A stretch of 64,000 nt of DNA from Luzula sylvatica (Eukaryota > Streptophyta > Magnoliopsida > Poales > Juncaceae): contig OX326958.1 of assembly GCA_946800325.1 (NCBI GenBank), positions 22,146,414-22,210,413 on the forward strand, written 5' to 3'. The notes below the pieces were generated by a model that made no database searches, was not told where the DNA came from, and was given only the letters and a program-made list of their open reading frames with translations. This document shows positions 44,166 to 57,512 of the stretch, one piece after another. A program made the position numbers and the translations under genes. Position 1 is the stretch's first letter, and every line of letters starts with the position of its first letter.

Positions 44166-46550
44166 GAGTCACCATAGTTTTTCTTTCTTCTTTTGTGCTT
44201 CCTTTTTACGTTCACAACAATCATGTTCTGCGCAAAACAACGAACGATGTAAATACAACTCAGCCCATAATACAACTCATCCCTTTACTCTTCAATATCT
44301 CTTCTTCTTCTCCTCCACTCCTCATGATTCATACACAACACTTCATCCATTTCTTCTTTTCACCTCACTTCTCCTTCTACGACTTCCATCCAGAGCTTCC
44401 ATCTCCTCTTGGGCTATCTTCCGATTCCTTTCAGCCTTCAACACCAACTTTCTCTTGGTAAGATTTTCACTCTCTAGTTCATCTCTCTCTTTTGTTCTTC
44501 TTAATATTTTTATTAATTTCGTCTCTTTTCCCCTTTTTAACCATTTATCTCTTTGATTCATCATTAATCTCCACTGGATTCTCCTCACCATCGGGCTCCT
44601 TATCTTCTGGGTTCTTCTGAAATCTCCCACGATTGCCAAATATCTTCGATCACACACTGGTACGGTCTCTATTCCCCATTGAAGACTCTGCGGCATCGTT
44701 CCCTCCAGACCCCATGTACGAAGAACACGGTAATTTGTCTATTAATTTCCTTCACTTTTTTATCTAACAAATTTAAAAATTTAACCATTGAATAAACTAA
44801 TTAAAAATATATTCAATAACATTTGTGTATAAAACTCAGAAGAAAACATCATTATAAACATAATATCATTTAAAACCAACACTGACATTAAAAAAAAATC
44901 CTTTCACAACACAACACTACCATTGAAAGAAAAGAAAAACACCATTTTGCTGAAAAATCCGGAATGGAATATTCAAAAGTTTAAATGATATGAATTAATG
45001 TTAGTGCAAATTAAAATTTAGAAAATCCAAATTTAATTTAATTTGACATTAACTATAGAAAGACTATTAAAATAACCTTCCAATCGGGTCTTTGAAAGCA
45101 ACTAAGAAGTTAAATAAAACTTCAAACTGAGACCAAGAAAATACGGAAAAACATACTAATGTGTTATGATGAGTATTTACTGGTATTAATTGCAAATTTT
45201 AACTCAATTGAATTTTTTTTGAAATATTCCAGGTTTTTCATATGCAACAATTCTGTTCTAAAAAGAGACAGTAATTAACTCAATTGAATTTCTTTTTAAA
45301 TACAAATTAAACAGATATTTATTGAAATAAAAATACACATAAAAGTTTCTACAATACAAATATCAAATCTGCATCCTTAACAGTAATTAACCAAGTAAAT
45401 CCTAAATTTGCACATGAATAGAAGCAAAAAATTCCTAAGAGAACTTATATTAAGCTGTCAATTAAAGATTGATTAATCAAATCTTAAAATATAAAATGGA
45501 GTAGTAATTGACTAATACCTGGAGCAAAAAACTGAATTAATAAAAAATCGAATTGAGTAATTAACTAAACAAAAGCTTCATCGAACAACCAAATATTCAA
45601 AGAAACTGAATTTCACATAAATCAAATATCTACAGATCCAAAGATAAATTACATTGGAAAAAAGAGAGAATCGTGAGTAGATAAGAGAATAAGCTTGCTA
45701 TCTTTCTAGAAATTCAAATGAAAAAAAAGAAAAAAAATAACTTGTCAATAATATCATATTCAGCATATCTGGAAAAAAACCAAATAGTTAGTAGTATTCT
45801 TTTTGAAAACTTTAATTGGAAAGAAACCAAAATATCATTACAAATATTACTAGGATAAAAAACGTACCAAAAAGACAACAAAATATCTCCAAAACTGTGT
45901 GAAAGAAGAAGGAAAATTGCTACCATTATTGATGCGGATTTAACAGAAAAAATATTAAATATATAACCTAAATCAATAAAAATATTCAATAAATAAACAT
46001 GTATATATAGAGCCTTATAAATTTCGGGACTCTCAACCATAACCGACATAACTTATATGGTTGGACCGGTCCTGTATCGATACTCATAAACTTAATATCA
46101 GCACATACAATATGTCATGTTCTCCTGCAAACTAATGAAATCAAATTTATCATCCTTCGTCTTGTTCACCTCGTATTGTTATTATTAAAATGTGAGTATT
46201 AATGGATGTTGAGTATCAAATCGGGCCAAAATAATCCGAAGTCAGAAAAATATCGGTCAAATATTAGACAAACCCGATTTGACTGACTTGAGTAATGGAT
46301 TAAATATTATGGGGCCGATGAACTGTTGACTTGAATCTAACCGATGACTAATTGAGTTTTTTTTTAAAACTTATATGTGTTTACGAAGCGACATGTGCTA
46401 ATGATCATTAAGTCCGATAATGAATGAATAACAACCCGATTTGAACGATATCTAAGATAGTAAAATAAAAGAAAAATCTACTAGATACTAGGAGATACCA
46501 TGTTTTGATAGATGCCTAACAATACGGCCCAGTTTTGTGCACCAATATTT
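44166..46550. other. intergenic, no gene recognised
   Basis: A CT-rich stretch at 44280-44480 resembles a plant 5' leader, but no credible ORF follows. The rest is AT-rich. Short minus-strand frames (44343-44696, 45714-46049) have low-complexity composition and no motifs. Confidence 0.45.
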
Positions 46551-46559
46551 TTTAATACA

Positions 46560-46569
46560 TATATAAATA
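46560..46569 (+). promoter_or_regulatory. TATA box of the secreted-peptide gene
   Basis: tatataaata about 38 bp upstream of the ATG at 46607, implying a very short leader. Confidence 0.5.
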
Positions 46570-46606
46570 AAAGCACGTAGAAGAGGTACTCTAAACACCA
46601 AAAGAA

Positions 46607-46939
46607 ATGTCTCAACTTGTGCCGCGATTTCTTGCTGTGACTTTTCTCCTACTCCTTGCTGTGACATGGCAAGTCCAGTCAACCAAACAGAGAGATGAAA
46701 CAAGTCTAATTAACAACGAAGGTAATCATTTCCGCTAATTACGGATTAGCTACGATTTTGTGTATCTTTGTCATGTCATTGTTTATTGTTTTATTTCAAC
46801 TTAAGACTTTGTTCAATCAAGTGGAGAAAAAGAAACAGCTCAAATTGGGAAGGAAGACAAATTATACAATATGGTGCCATGGCGTTTCCCCAAACCTCCA
46901 AGGATTCCCCCTGACCAAGCAAAACAAAGCCTGGATTAG
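46607..46939 (+). CDS. small secreted peptide, two exons (paralog 2)
   Basis: Exon 1 46607-46721, intron gtaatc...cttaag, exon 2 46806-46939; 82 residues. Signal peptide: MSQLVPRFLAV, then TFLLLLAVTW, with likely cleavage near QVQS. The remainder is hydrophilic, Cys-free and rich in Glu/Lys, and ends with a basic proline-rich tail, VPWRFPKPPRIPPDQAK, plus QSLD. This architecture (signal peptide, variable linker, short conserved-looking C-terminal motif) is that of plant signalling-peptide precursors, but the motif matches none of the families I know (CLE, CEP, IDA, CIF, PSY, RGF, PIP). Paralog of 36904-37188 with the same phase-1 intron. The acceptor is fixed by the open frame and by the homology. 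122 bp downstream the truncated Athila copy begins. Function unknown. Confidence 0.65.
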
Positions 46940-47390
46940 AATTATAAATCTGCATTATGCTTCTATTATAGTTTCAACACAACTACAATCACTAAATACT
47001 CCATTAATCAATGCACTATTTTTGTTATTAAATTATTGGGTCACATAATGATTTGTGTATTTTATCGGGCCAAAATTTCCCGTTTTGCAAGATGATCTTA
47101 AATGCAAGTTATTCATTTTAAAACACGTTTGGTACACTGGTACAAGGTTCATACCCATTTTCGATCAATTTCCCTGCTCATTTTTTTTTTTCTTGGAAGT
47201 CTTTAACCGAAAGCCCCACTACACTGAAATGCAATGAGGTTACTCTCGGTGTTGTCTTTTGACCTTCCTCTTTTCTCACTTTTTTTTTTCTCTTGGAAGT
47301 CTTTAACCGAAAGCCCCACTACACCGAAATGCAATGAGGTTACTCTCGGTGTTGTCTTTTCACCTTCCTCTTTTCTCACTTATATATTTT

Positions 47391-47423
<33 letters not shown>

Positions 47424-48137
47424 TTCGAACGAGCGGGTATATTTGATCTACTAACGGGTCCCCACAAACGGTTATTTCATAGTGCAATTGGTCATGTTTT
47501 AAATCTAGCAAAACGTACTTTAACGGCCACGCTAAGAACTTTACTCATAAGTCCCATATCAATTACGGGTTCGAAAATCGAGTTAAAACGTATCGCATGA
47601 ACCGCGCATCGATCAAGTGTCTCAAACTCGTGAAATTTGAAACAATAGGGCTGGAATCCCCGAATAGATCTCTTCAAAATCATAACCAAATCCTTTAAAA
47701 TATTTTGCAAACTTTCAATTTTTAGAGCGAAATTCAGAGTTGAATGAAATTTTGTTTTAAAAACAACGATTTAGTTCAATTCAGTGGAGAAAAATCTTTT
47801 ATTGCAATTCAGAGTTGTTTTGTGATTAGCAATGCTCCCAGATTTAAGTGGATACTTTTATGAAATTTTTTTTTTTATTTTTTTTTATTTTTTTATATTT
47901 TGAATGTTTTTAAATTTTCAAATTTCCCATGTTTTTTTTTGAAGTTTAATTTGGGCTCATACAGTTCAAAGGTTGTGTTCCCCCCCCACACTTAGAGATT
48001 ACTTGTCCTCAAGTATAAAAGATCAAAAATTTCAAAAAGAGGGATAATAGAGAAATACAACCTTTGATGCGTGAGGCGTGCCTCCTCCGCTAGCGCTCTT
48101 GTTTAATGTCTTGAGCTCGACCCATCTGAGCTCATCT

Positions 48138-50700
48138 TCATTGACGCTCGATCAAACCGAGCTTTTGCACGTCCATCCACCCTTTGTCGAAACCGGAGTA
48201 GAAATGCTTTAGCCGGTGCCCATTCACCTTGAACTCTTCCTTCGTGTCGTTGCTCTGGATTTCGATTACTCCAAATGGATTTACATTCGTCACTGTGAAG
48301 GGCCCAATCCAGCGAGATTTCAACTTCCCGGGAAACAGTTTGAGACGGGAGTTGAATAGAAGCACACTATCTCCCACATTAAATTCTTTCTTTCTGATCA
48401 ATTTGTCGTGAAACGCCTTTGCCTTTTCCTTGCATAAATTCGAATTGTCATAGGCGTTTTGTCGAAATTCTTCTAGCTCGACTAAATGGAGTTTTCGGGC
48501 CATTGCATCGTTCGGATAGTCGAGGTTGAGTTGTTTAATGGCCCATATGGCCTTATGCTCGATTTCTACGGGTAAGTGGCATGCTTTGCCGTACACCATC
48601 TTGAAAGGGGACATCCCGATTGGAGTTTTGAACGCTGTACGATATGCCCACAAGGCGTCGCCTAATCGGACGCTCCAATCCTTTCTTGAGGGGTTCACCA
48701 CCTTTTCCAGAATAGACTTGATTTCTCGGTTCGAGACTTCGGCTTGCCCGTTTGATTGAGGGTGGTACGCTGTGGAGGTTCGGTGGCTAACGTGGTATTT
48801 TTCTAGCACGGATTGTAAGCTCTTATTGCAGAAGTGACTCCCTCGGTCGCTGATTAGCACTCGTGGCACGCCGAAACGTTGAAAGATATTCTTCTTGAGA
48901 AATTCGCACACTGATTTCGAATCTGCTTGCTTCGTTGGAATTGCTTCGATCCACTTTGTCACATAATCTACACAAAGAAGAATGTAAGTATATCCAAAGG
49001 ACGGTGGAAATGGTCCCATAAAATCAATGCCCCATACATCGAATGGTTCACATGGTACAATTTTGTTCAGGGGCATTTGATCTCTTTGACTCACATTTCC
49101 TGTCCTTTGGCATTTTTCACAACCCTTTACAAAGCTTGAAGCATCTTTGTAAAGAGTTGGCCAGTAAAAACCGCATTCTAATACTTTGCGGGCTGTACGT
49201 GTCACTCCAAAATGTCCCCCACAGTGCAAATTATGACAAAATGACAAAATAGATTTAACCTCGTTTTGATGAGCACACTTCCTTATCACTTGATCTGCAC
49301 ATACGCGATACAGGAATGGTTCGTCCCAAATGTAGAATCGTGAGTTGCTTTTTAATTTGTCGCGTTGAGATCTGGTGAAACTCGGCGGAATTTGCTTGGC
49401 AACCATATAATTTACCAAGTCGGCGTACCAAGGCGTATCGATTTGAACCGCGAGGATATGCTCTTCCGGAAACTCCTCTCGAATCGGTACATCATCGTCT
49501 TCTATGAACGGGAGTCGGCTTAGGTGATCCGCCACGAGATTCTCACAGCCCTTCTTATCCTTGATCTCCAAATCGAATTCTTGCAACAAAAGGATCCATC
49601 GCAGCAATCTAGGCTTGCACTCCTTTTTTCTCATTAAATGCTTCAAAGCGCCGTGATCAGAGAACACTATCACCTTCGCACCTACAAGGTAAGAACGAAA
49701 TTTTTCTAAAGCAAACACAATCGCAAGAAGTTCTTTTTCAGTAGTTGTGTAGTTTCTTTGTGCGCTAACGAGGGTCTTCGAGGCATAGGCAATCACGTGA
49801 GGATCTTTGCCAATTCTTTGGCCAAGCACTGCCCCCACACTCGTATCACTTGCGTCGCACATGATTTCGAATGGAAGCCCCCAATTCGGTGGTTTGATAA
49901 TCGGTGCAGAGCAAAGCTTGTCCTTCAAATTGTCGAATGATTCCTTGCACCGTGAGTCGAATTCGAACTTTACGTCTTTCTGGAGAAGTTGGCACATGGG
50001 CTGCGAGATCTTTGAAAAATCCTTTATGAACCGTCGATAGAAACCAGCGTGGCCTAAGAAAGATCTCACGTCCTTCACCGTCTTTGGATAGGGCAGCGTC
50101 TTTATTACGTCGATTTTTGCCTTGTCGACTTCGAGCCCCTTTTCTGAAATTGAATGACCTAAAACAATTCCATTGCTCACCATGAAGTGGCACTTTTCAA
50201 AGTTTAAAACGAGATTAGATTCGATGCATTTTTCCAGTATTTGGGACAAATGGTCTAAACAGGAATCAAATGAGTCTCCAAACACCGAAAAATCATCCAT
50301 AAAAACTTCAATAAATTTTGAAATGTAATCACTAAAAATAGAGAGCATACACCTTTGGAAAGTGCCCGGTGCGTTGCAGAGCCCAAACGGCATGCGTCGG
50401 TACGCGAAGGTACCAAACGGGCATGTAAACGTCGTTTTTGCTTGGTCCTCGGGTGCAATCGGAATTTGGAAGTATCCCGAGAATCCGTCGAGGAAACAGT
50501 AGAAAGGGTTCCCTGCGAGTCTCTCCAGCATTTGATCGATAAAAGGAAGTGGGAAATGGTCCTTTTTGGTGGCCTTGTTAAGCTTGCGGTAGTCAATGCA
50601 CACTCGCCATCCATTTTGCACTCGAGTTGGCACTTGATCGCCTTCTTCATTCTCGACAATAGTGATCCCCGTTTTCTTTGGTACCACGTGAATAGGCGAG
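48138..50700 (-). pseudogene. Athila copy C: RT, RNase H and integrase part
   Basis: Downstream part of the polyprotein, from the [12 protein letters not shown] region of RT to the end. It retains FMDD, the RNase H residues and the integrase zinc and DD35E motifs seen in copy B, with no stops. Separated from its upstream part by the 10.2-kb CACTA insertion, so it is not expressible as a polyprotein in this state. Confidence 0.85.
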
Positions 50701-51285
50701 CACTACAACAGATGGGCTTATCAGCGACGGGGGTCTTTCTTCAGCGACTGCCCGTCGCTAATAAGTAGGACCTTTTGCGTTGGCCCGTCGCAGAAAATTA
50801 TCACCGACGGTATAATTTCCGTCGGCCCGTCGGAGATACCCCATGTTTCCCGTCGGCCCGTCGAAGACCTATAAAACCGTCGGAACAATCCCCCGTCGGC
50901 CCGTCGGTACTTACTCGGCCCGTCGCAAAAGAATTCCATCGGCCCGTCGTAGTTACTCGGCCCGTCGGTGCAGCCCGCCGTCGGCCCGTCGGTGTTACTC
51001 GGCCCGTCGGTGAAGTCCGCCGTCGGCCCGTCGGTGAAACGCTCACCGTCGCAGATGCATTCAAAAACCGCGCTCTCAGCTGGCCCATCAATAACCCGTC
51101 GCAAATAGTTCTCGCGGCCCGTCGGTGAAGCCCGCCGTCGGCCCGTCGGTGAAAATATAACCGTCGCAGAAGTATTCAAAAACCGCGCCCTCCGCGGGCC
51201 CATCCAAAACCCGTCGCAAATATTCTCGCGGCCCGTCGCAGATAACGAATACCGTCGGTAATACATACCGACGGCCCGTCGGGGA
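50701..51285. repeat. CACTA 5' terminal and subterminal repeats (CCCGTCG)
   Basis: After the 13-bp terminal repeat there are about two dozen copies of CCCGTCG, often as cggcccgtcgg, in both orientations of the larger unit (gtcggcccgtcgg). Repeats of this kind bind the TNPA-type protein in En/Spm. Confidence 0.85.
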
Positions 51286-51300
51286 TATGATTAGCACCCA

Positions 51301-51309
51301 TATATATAA
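51301..51309 (+). promoter_or_regulatory. CACTA promoter TATA box
   Basis: tatatataa directly after the subterminal repeats and before a C/T-rich leader (51320-51600), the expected site of the transposase promoter. Confidence 0.6.
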
Positions 51310-53820
51310 CCCCGCCCAGCATTCGTCCCCCTTTTCGCTTATCCATTCTCACAGCCACCAAACCCCCGACCCCCTCCCCCCCTCTCCTTCTCTCCCCTTC
51401 CCCCTTCGCCCGCACAGCCCCCCTCCCCTCTCGGTCGCCCTCACAGCCCCCCTCCCCTCTCAGTCGCCCTCACAAATCCCGTCCCCTCTCAGTCGCCCTC
51501 ACAGCCCCCTCCCTCTCAACGCTGTCAACGCTCTCACAGCCCCCCTCCCTCAGTCGCCCTCACAGCCCCCCTCCCTCTCCGTCTCCGAAGGTTTGCTCGT
51601 TTTTTTTGATGGTTGAAGGTAGTTTGTTCGTTTCAATGGTTGAATTTTTCTTTAGCCGCTTAATTATGTTAATTTTGAATTTTTAGGCTTGATTAGGTTT
51701 AGAATATGTTGAATTTTTTTTTGGATTGTTTCGTTTTTATTTTTAGGCTTAATTATCTCGGTTTTTTTAAACTTTTTTTTTTGAGCAAATCTGTTCTTCC
51801 TTTATTTTCGAATTGATTTTTTTAAATCTGTTTTTGTTAGGTCTATGTTTTGGTTGTTTTATTTGAATATGTTATTGTAAATCTGTTTTAAAGCAGTTTT
51901 AAATCTGAATAATTAGGTCTGTGATTATTTTTTAAATAGGTTTTAAAATTATTTTTGTATCTGCTTTAATTTATATCTGAATTTTTTTATTTAAATCTTT
52001 TTTAAATATATTTTTGGAATATTTGTAGGTTTAAACTGTTCTGAATTTGTTTTTTTAGGTTGAAGAGTAAAATCTCGGCTGCTGTTTCGTCTCTCGGGTT
52101 TGGTGTGGTGAAATCCGAGGAACTCTCCTGCTCTCTCTTGGTAGAAGGTATGCTCCTCTCTCTCGGTTTAGTTAGCATTTAGATTTAAATTTAGGTTTGA
52201 TTAGGATTAAAAAATTTTGAATTTGGATTTTACATATGGATTTAAAATCTGGATTTTTAGGCTTAAATAACTAATTTTTTTAGGAATTTTGAATCTGTGT
52301 TGAATTTGTTTTAGGTTTGATTAGGTTTGATTAGGGTTTGTAGGCTAAAATCTGTTTTAAATAAAGGTTTAATTGGGTTTAAAAAATTATGAATCTGGAT
52401 TTTACATATGGATTTTAAATCTGGATTTTTGGGCTTAAATAACTATTTTTTTTTAGGAATTTTGAATTTGTTCTAAATTTGTTTTTTTAAACTTGTTTTT
52501 TTTATTTTTGTTTAAATTTGTTTTTTTATAGGTGAAACTTATATATCTCGGCTGCTCTCTCGACACTCGGGTCTGGTGTAGTGGAAAGTCTCTTGTTATC
52601 TATTTGTTTGAAGGTATGTTTATCTTTCTCGGTTTGGTTAGGTTAGATTTAAATTTAGGTTTAATTAGGTGTAAAAAATTTTGAATCTGGATTCATAAGC
52701 ATTTTAAATCTGGTTTTGTAGGATTAAATAATTATTTTATTTAGGATTTTTGAATCTGTTCTGATTTTGTTTTAGGTATTGTAATTATGAATTTTTAGAG
52801 TTTGTAGGCTTATTAAATATGGAATTTTAATTTGTTTTAAGTATATTTTATGTTTGTTTGAAATTTGTTAAATTAATTAGTTCTTATTATTTTAGGAAAT
52901 TTGGATTTTGGACTTTTTGGCGAATTAATTAATCAACTCCGGACCAAGGTTAATAATAGTTCAATTTTTATAATTTATTGTATGATATTGTATGTGTGAA
53001 AAATGCGTAGTTTATATCTAAGTTTGGATTTAGGATTTTAGAGTTATTTGGATGTAGTAGAAAAATATTAGGTTTAGATTAGGTTTTAATTGTTGTTTGG
53101 ATGTAGTACTTTATTTGTTGCGAGTATAATTTATGGTTATATATTGTTGAGTTATGAAATTTTTAATATGTTTTTGATTACCAAAATAATAAAAATAATA
53201 GGTATTAAATTATATTTAATATATCTCTAATATGTTTATGAATTTCTAACATATGTTTAAAAATATTTCTAATATGGTTATTTCAAAATTTAATTAATTT
53301 TATGTAACAAAAAAATATACTTAATTTAAAATTATGAATTAAAAAATAATATAATTAGATCTTATATCTTAGTAAATTAACAAATTTGGTCACGTATGAT
53401 ATTAAAACAAAAATATGTATTATTGGATGTTATAGAAACAAAATTATGACAGTTTTTTGAAATATATTATGATATTATTTTGTATTACAAATTTGTATTA
53501 CATCCAAACAAATCTTCGGAGACCTCCTTATTTCAACTTCTTAATAGTGTTCTAAAGAAATTCTCGGTAGTGTTGTTCCAATTTTGTTCTCCAATTATTT
53601 CACTTAATACCAATCTTTCCGTTACGGTTGAGTTTTGGAATGAAATAGTTTTATGTCGGATTAACTAATTTCTAACGAATTCTTCGAGACATTGTTATTT
53701 CGACATTTCTATAGTATTTCAAACTTTCTAAAGAAATCTTTGGCAGTGTTGTTATTCTAAATTCTTTTCCCCAATTCATTTTCTTAATAACAATTATTTT
53801 CATTGTTAGAATATCTCTCA
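51310..53820 (+). other. CACTA leader and 5' introns
   Basis: C-rich leader with several copies of cagtcgccctcacagccccc (51420-51580), then T-rich, intron-like sequence with possible short non-coding exons (for example around 52060-52150 and 52530-52620, each with ctcggctgctctctcg-type words followed by ggt). No coding exon is recognised before 53821. Confidence 0.5.
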
Positions 53821-56800
53821 ATGGAGACTGATCGTTCCTGGATGTATAATAATTCTCTCACGATTGAGTTTTGGAATGGAATGGTTGATTTTCTTAATTT
53901 CGCATTCGCACATCCCGAGAAATTGCCAATAAATAGCCAAGGAAAAAAATGTACTTGGTGTCCATGTAAGAATTGCCAAAATTCTTTTCTTCGTATCCAT
54001 GATGAGATAGCAACCCATTTAAGTAGTGTCGGTTTTATGCCGGACTATCTAATTTGGTCAAAACACGGAGAGGGAGATTTAAATTTCGAAATTGGTGGGT
54101 CGTCGTCGTTCAGTCCCAATCGGATGGAACAAATGGTTCGTGATGTTGCCGGACCTTCGTTTGATTGGCAAGAAGAAGTAGAGGAGGATGAGGAACCAAA
54201 TTCTGAAGCTGCTCGTTTTTTTGAGATGCTTCGAGCATCTGATGAGAGTTTATGGGAAGGACCAGGATTTTCAGAACATTCTTTAATGTCTGTTGTAACC
54301 ATGTTGTTGAATGTCAAATCCGATTGTGAAGTTACGAAGATAGCTTTCGATAGGTTCTTGTATGTAATCAAAAACTTCATTATCCCTCGGAAAAATAAAA
54401 ATAATTTTCCTGAAAATTTCAATGAATCTAAGAAATTTATCAAAGGATTAGGTATGCAGTATGAGAAAATTGATGTATGTCCGGATAACTGCATGCTTTT
54501 TTATGGGAATGATAGTCTCAAAAATAAATGTGATAAATGTAATAAATCTCGTTTCTTACCTATGGAAGAAGGTAAGAAAGGAAAACCTATTCCTTGTAAA
54601 GTGTTACGATATCTTCCAATAACTCCTCGGTTACAGAGATTATTCATGGCCAAACAAACTTCTCAACACATGACCTGGCATCAAGGCCCTCGAGAAAATC
54701 CCAATGTTATGATTCATCCATCGGATGGACAAATGTGGAAAGAATTTGATTCCACTTATCCCCAGTTTGCAATGGAACCTCGAAACGTTCGTCTAGGGTT
54801 GTCCACTGACGGTTTTTGTCCTTATACTCTCTCGAGCGGGAAACCTTATTCGTGTTGGCCTGTTTTCATTGTGCCGTATAATCTACCGCCGGGAATGAGT
54901 CTTAGAGATCAAAATATATTCTTATCTCTCGTCATTCCAGGACCCGATCATCCGGGCGATAAAATTGATGTTTTATTGAAGCCCCTAGTTGATGAGTTAA
55001 AAATGCTGTGGGAAAATGGTGTTGTTACGTACGATGCATATCGTCGTAATAATTTTACAATGAAAGCGTCTCTTTTATGGACGATTAACGATTTTCCAGC
55101 ATACGGTATGGTGTCAGGCTGGTCAACGCACGGTAGATTATCGTGCCCAATTTGTATGGAGAATACCAAATCATTCTCTTTGACAAATGGTAGAAAACAA
55201 ACCTGGTTTGATTGCCATCGTCAATTTTTACCGCACAACCATCCGTTTCGTAGTCAGAGAAACTCATTTCTTAAGAGTAGAACGGATCGAAATCCACCTC
55301 CTCCGCGTCGATCAGGTGATCAGATTCGAAATATCGTGGATCGGGTCAATAAATTACCAAGAGTTAGAGTTCGTAGAAATGGTATTGATAAGTTACAAAT
55401 TCCTGGATTTGGAGTCACCCATAATTGGACGAAGAGAAGTGTTTTTTGGGACTTGCCTTATTGGTCGACCAACAAAATTCGTCATAATTTAGATGTAATG
55501 CACATAGAGGCGAATGTATTTGGTAATGTTTTTAACACGGTTTTTGACGTGGAAAATAAGACCAAAGATAATGCTAAATCCCGACTCGATCTTTCTTTGT
55601 TGTGTAGTCGACCGGAATTGGAACTTGTAACATTGGCAAATGGTCGTTTGGGTAAACCGAAATCATTGTATTCCGTTGATAAAAATAAGAAATCATTGAT
55701 TTACGAATGGTTGAAAGAATTGCGGTTTCCTGATGGTTATGCGGCTAACTGGACACGATCCGTGAATATGCATACCATGAAAGTTTCCGGTTTGAAAAGT
55801 CATGATTGTCATATTTTTATGCAACGACTTCTTCCGGTTGCGTTAAGGGATATGATACCTGATAGTATTTGGGAACCGTTGGTCGAGCTTAGTAATTTTT
55901 TTCGTGATATTTGTGCCACTGAGTTAGACCCATCGCACTTGCAAGAAATGGAGAAGAGTATAGTAGTTACTCTATGTAAGTTGGAAAAAATTTTTCCACC
56001 TAGTTTTTTCGACTCTATGGAACATCTTGTTATTCATTTGGCGTACGAGGCTAGAATGGGTGGGCCTGTTTCGTACCGTTGGATGTATCCATTTGAGAGA
56101 TGTTTGCGCAAGTTGAAAAGAAAAGTTAGAAACAAAGCGCGGGTCGAAGGTTCTATTGTCGAAACTTATCTCATAGAAGAGGTTTCAAATTTTTGTGCGC
56201 TGTATTTCGATCAGAAAATTCCAACGCGTGCAAGACGAGTAGATCGGCATTTTGATGTTGCCGAGGGATCGAATAACGATGAATACACGATATTCGATTA
56301 TCCGGGCCGTTCCTGGAATTCTGGATTTGCGGATTTGGACGAGAAGGATAAAACTGCGGCGCACATGTATGTCATCTTGAATTGTCCAGAATTAAAAGAT
56401 CTTGTCGAGTAAGTTTTGATTCACAATTTCATTCAATACATTTTCTTTTCATTATTTTTTCGAGTAATTATTTTCTAATATGTAGAGAGTTTGATGAGAG
56501 TCTTGTTCGTCGAAATGTACCGGAAAGAAATCGGTTTAGAAAACGAGAACAAGAAATGCCCCATTGGTTGAAAACCAAGGTTTTTGCCGATGATGTCGAG
56601 TTTCCTGAAATAGTGCGTAATATCGTTGCTGGGCCAAACAGACGCGTAACTACGTACAAAGGATATGATTGTAACGGGTATCGATTTCATACACGATCTC
56701 ACGGTCAATTCTTACGTACGACAAATAGTGGAGTGTCTGTCAATGCGGATTGTCCGGGTACCGATGTAACCGCTTTTTATGGTGAAATCAATGAAATTAT

Positions 56801-57269
56801 TGAGCTGACATTTCCTTTTGTCATGCACAATTCAGTTGTATTATTTCACTGTCATTGGTTCGATCCCGTGAAGGGGGTAAGGGTTGATAAAAAACATGGT
56901 TTCGTGGAAGTAAATCATAGTTCAACCATCAAGTATTACGAGCCGTTCATATTCGCGCACCAAGCCAAACAAGTGTATTACATGAATTATCCGTCCAAGA
57001 CACATGACCGTCGAGATTGGTCTGTTGTTACAACCACGAAGCCTCGATTGGTCGTACCTGAATTAGAAATTCCATCAACCGAGTATTTCCAAGAAGTAGA
57101 ACAAGTGAGAATCGAGCCAGATCATTCGATTGTAGATGTGAATGGACCGTTACATGTACCGGGCGTTGTTGATCTTGTAGACGACAATGAAATTAATCTT
57201 GTCGAAGAAGAAGAAGAAGAAGACGACGATGATATTGCACTCCACGAGGACGATTTATGGTTGGATTAG
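53821..57269 (+). CDS. CACTA transposase (tnpD/tnp2 type)
   Basis: Exons 53821-56408 and 56486-57269 (GT-AG intron; reading frame preserved across the junction as DLVEEFDESL), 1123 residues. Start METDRSWMYN is the usual beginning of the transposase-associated domain, with the Cys cluster CTWCPCKNC at 44-52. Transposase_21/tnp2 core: CPDNCMLFY near 220, KVLRYLPITPRLQRLF near 260, STDGFCPY at 328, PGPDHPGDKIDVLLKPL near 373 and HNLDVMHIE at 555-563. DUF4218-like: LPVALRDMIPDSIW, then EARMGGPVSYRWMYPFERCL near 750. Exon 2 encodes the DUF4216-like domain (VVLFHCHWFDPVKGV) and an acidic C-terminus. It catalyses excision and integration at the CACTA ends. No stop or frameshift is seen. Confidence 0.9.
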
Positions 57270-57512
57270 GATTATTTTGATTAGTTTAGGGTTTAGGGTT
57301 TAGTTTTTTAGATTTATGTTTGTGTTCAAGTTTAGTTTTTTCGATTAGTGTTATGTTTGTCGTGAAGTTTAGTTTTTTCGATTAGTGTTGTTTTGTATGA
57401 TGTCGTTATTGAGTTTAGCTGCGGATTTTGGAATTTGATCTTGTTGATTTTGGAAGATTTAGTATGCTTTTGTTATTTATTATTTTGTTCATTTTATTAA
57501 ATTTGATAGGTC

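Noticed and set aside
50721..51266. 181-aa minus-strand frame rich in TDGP/TGRR repeats
   Set aside because: Translation of the CACTA subterminal repeats, not a gene.
51287..51616. 109-aa Pro/Ser-rich frame after the CACTA TATA box
   Set aside because: C/T-rich leader with internal repeats; composition alone gives the open frame.
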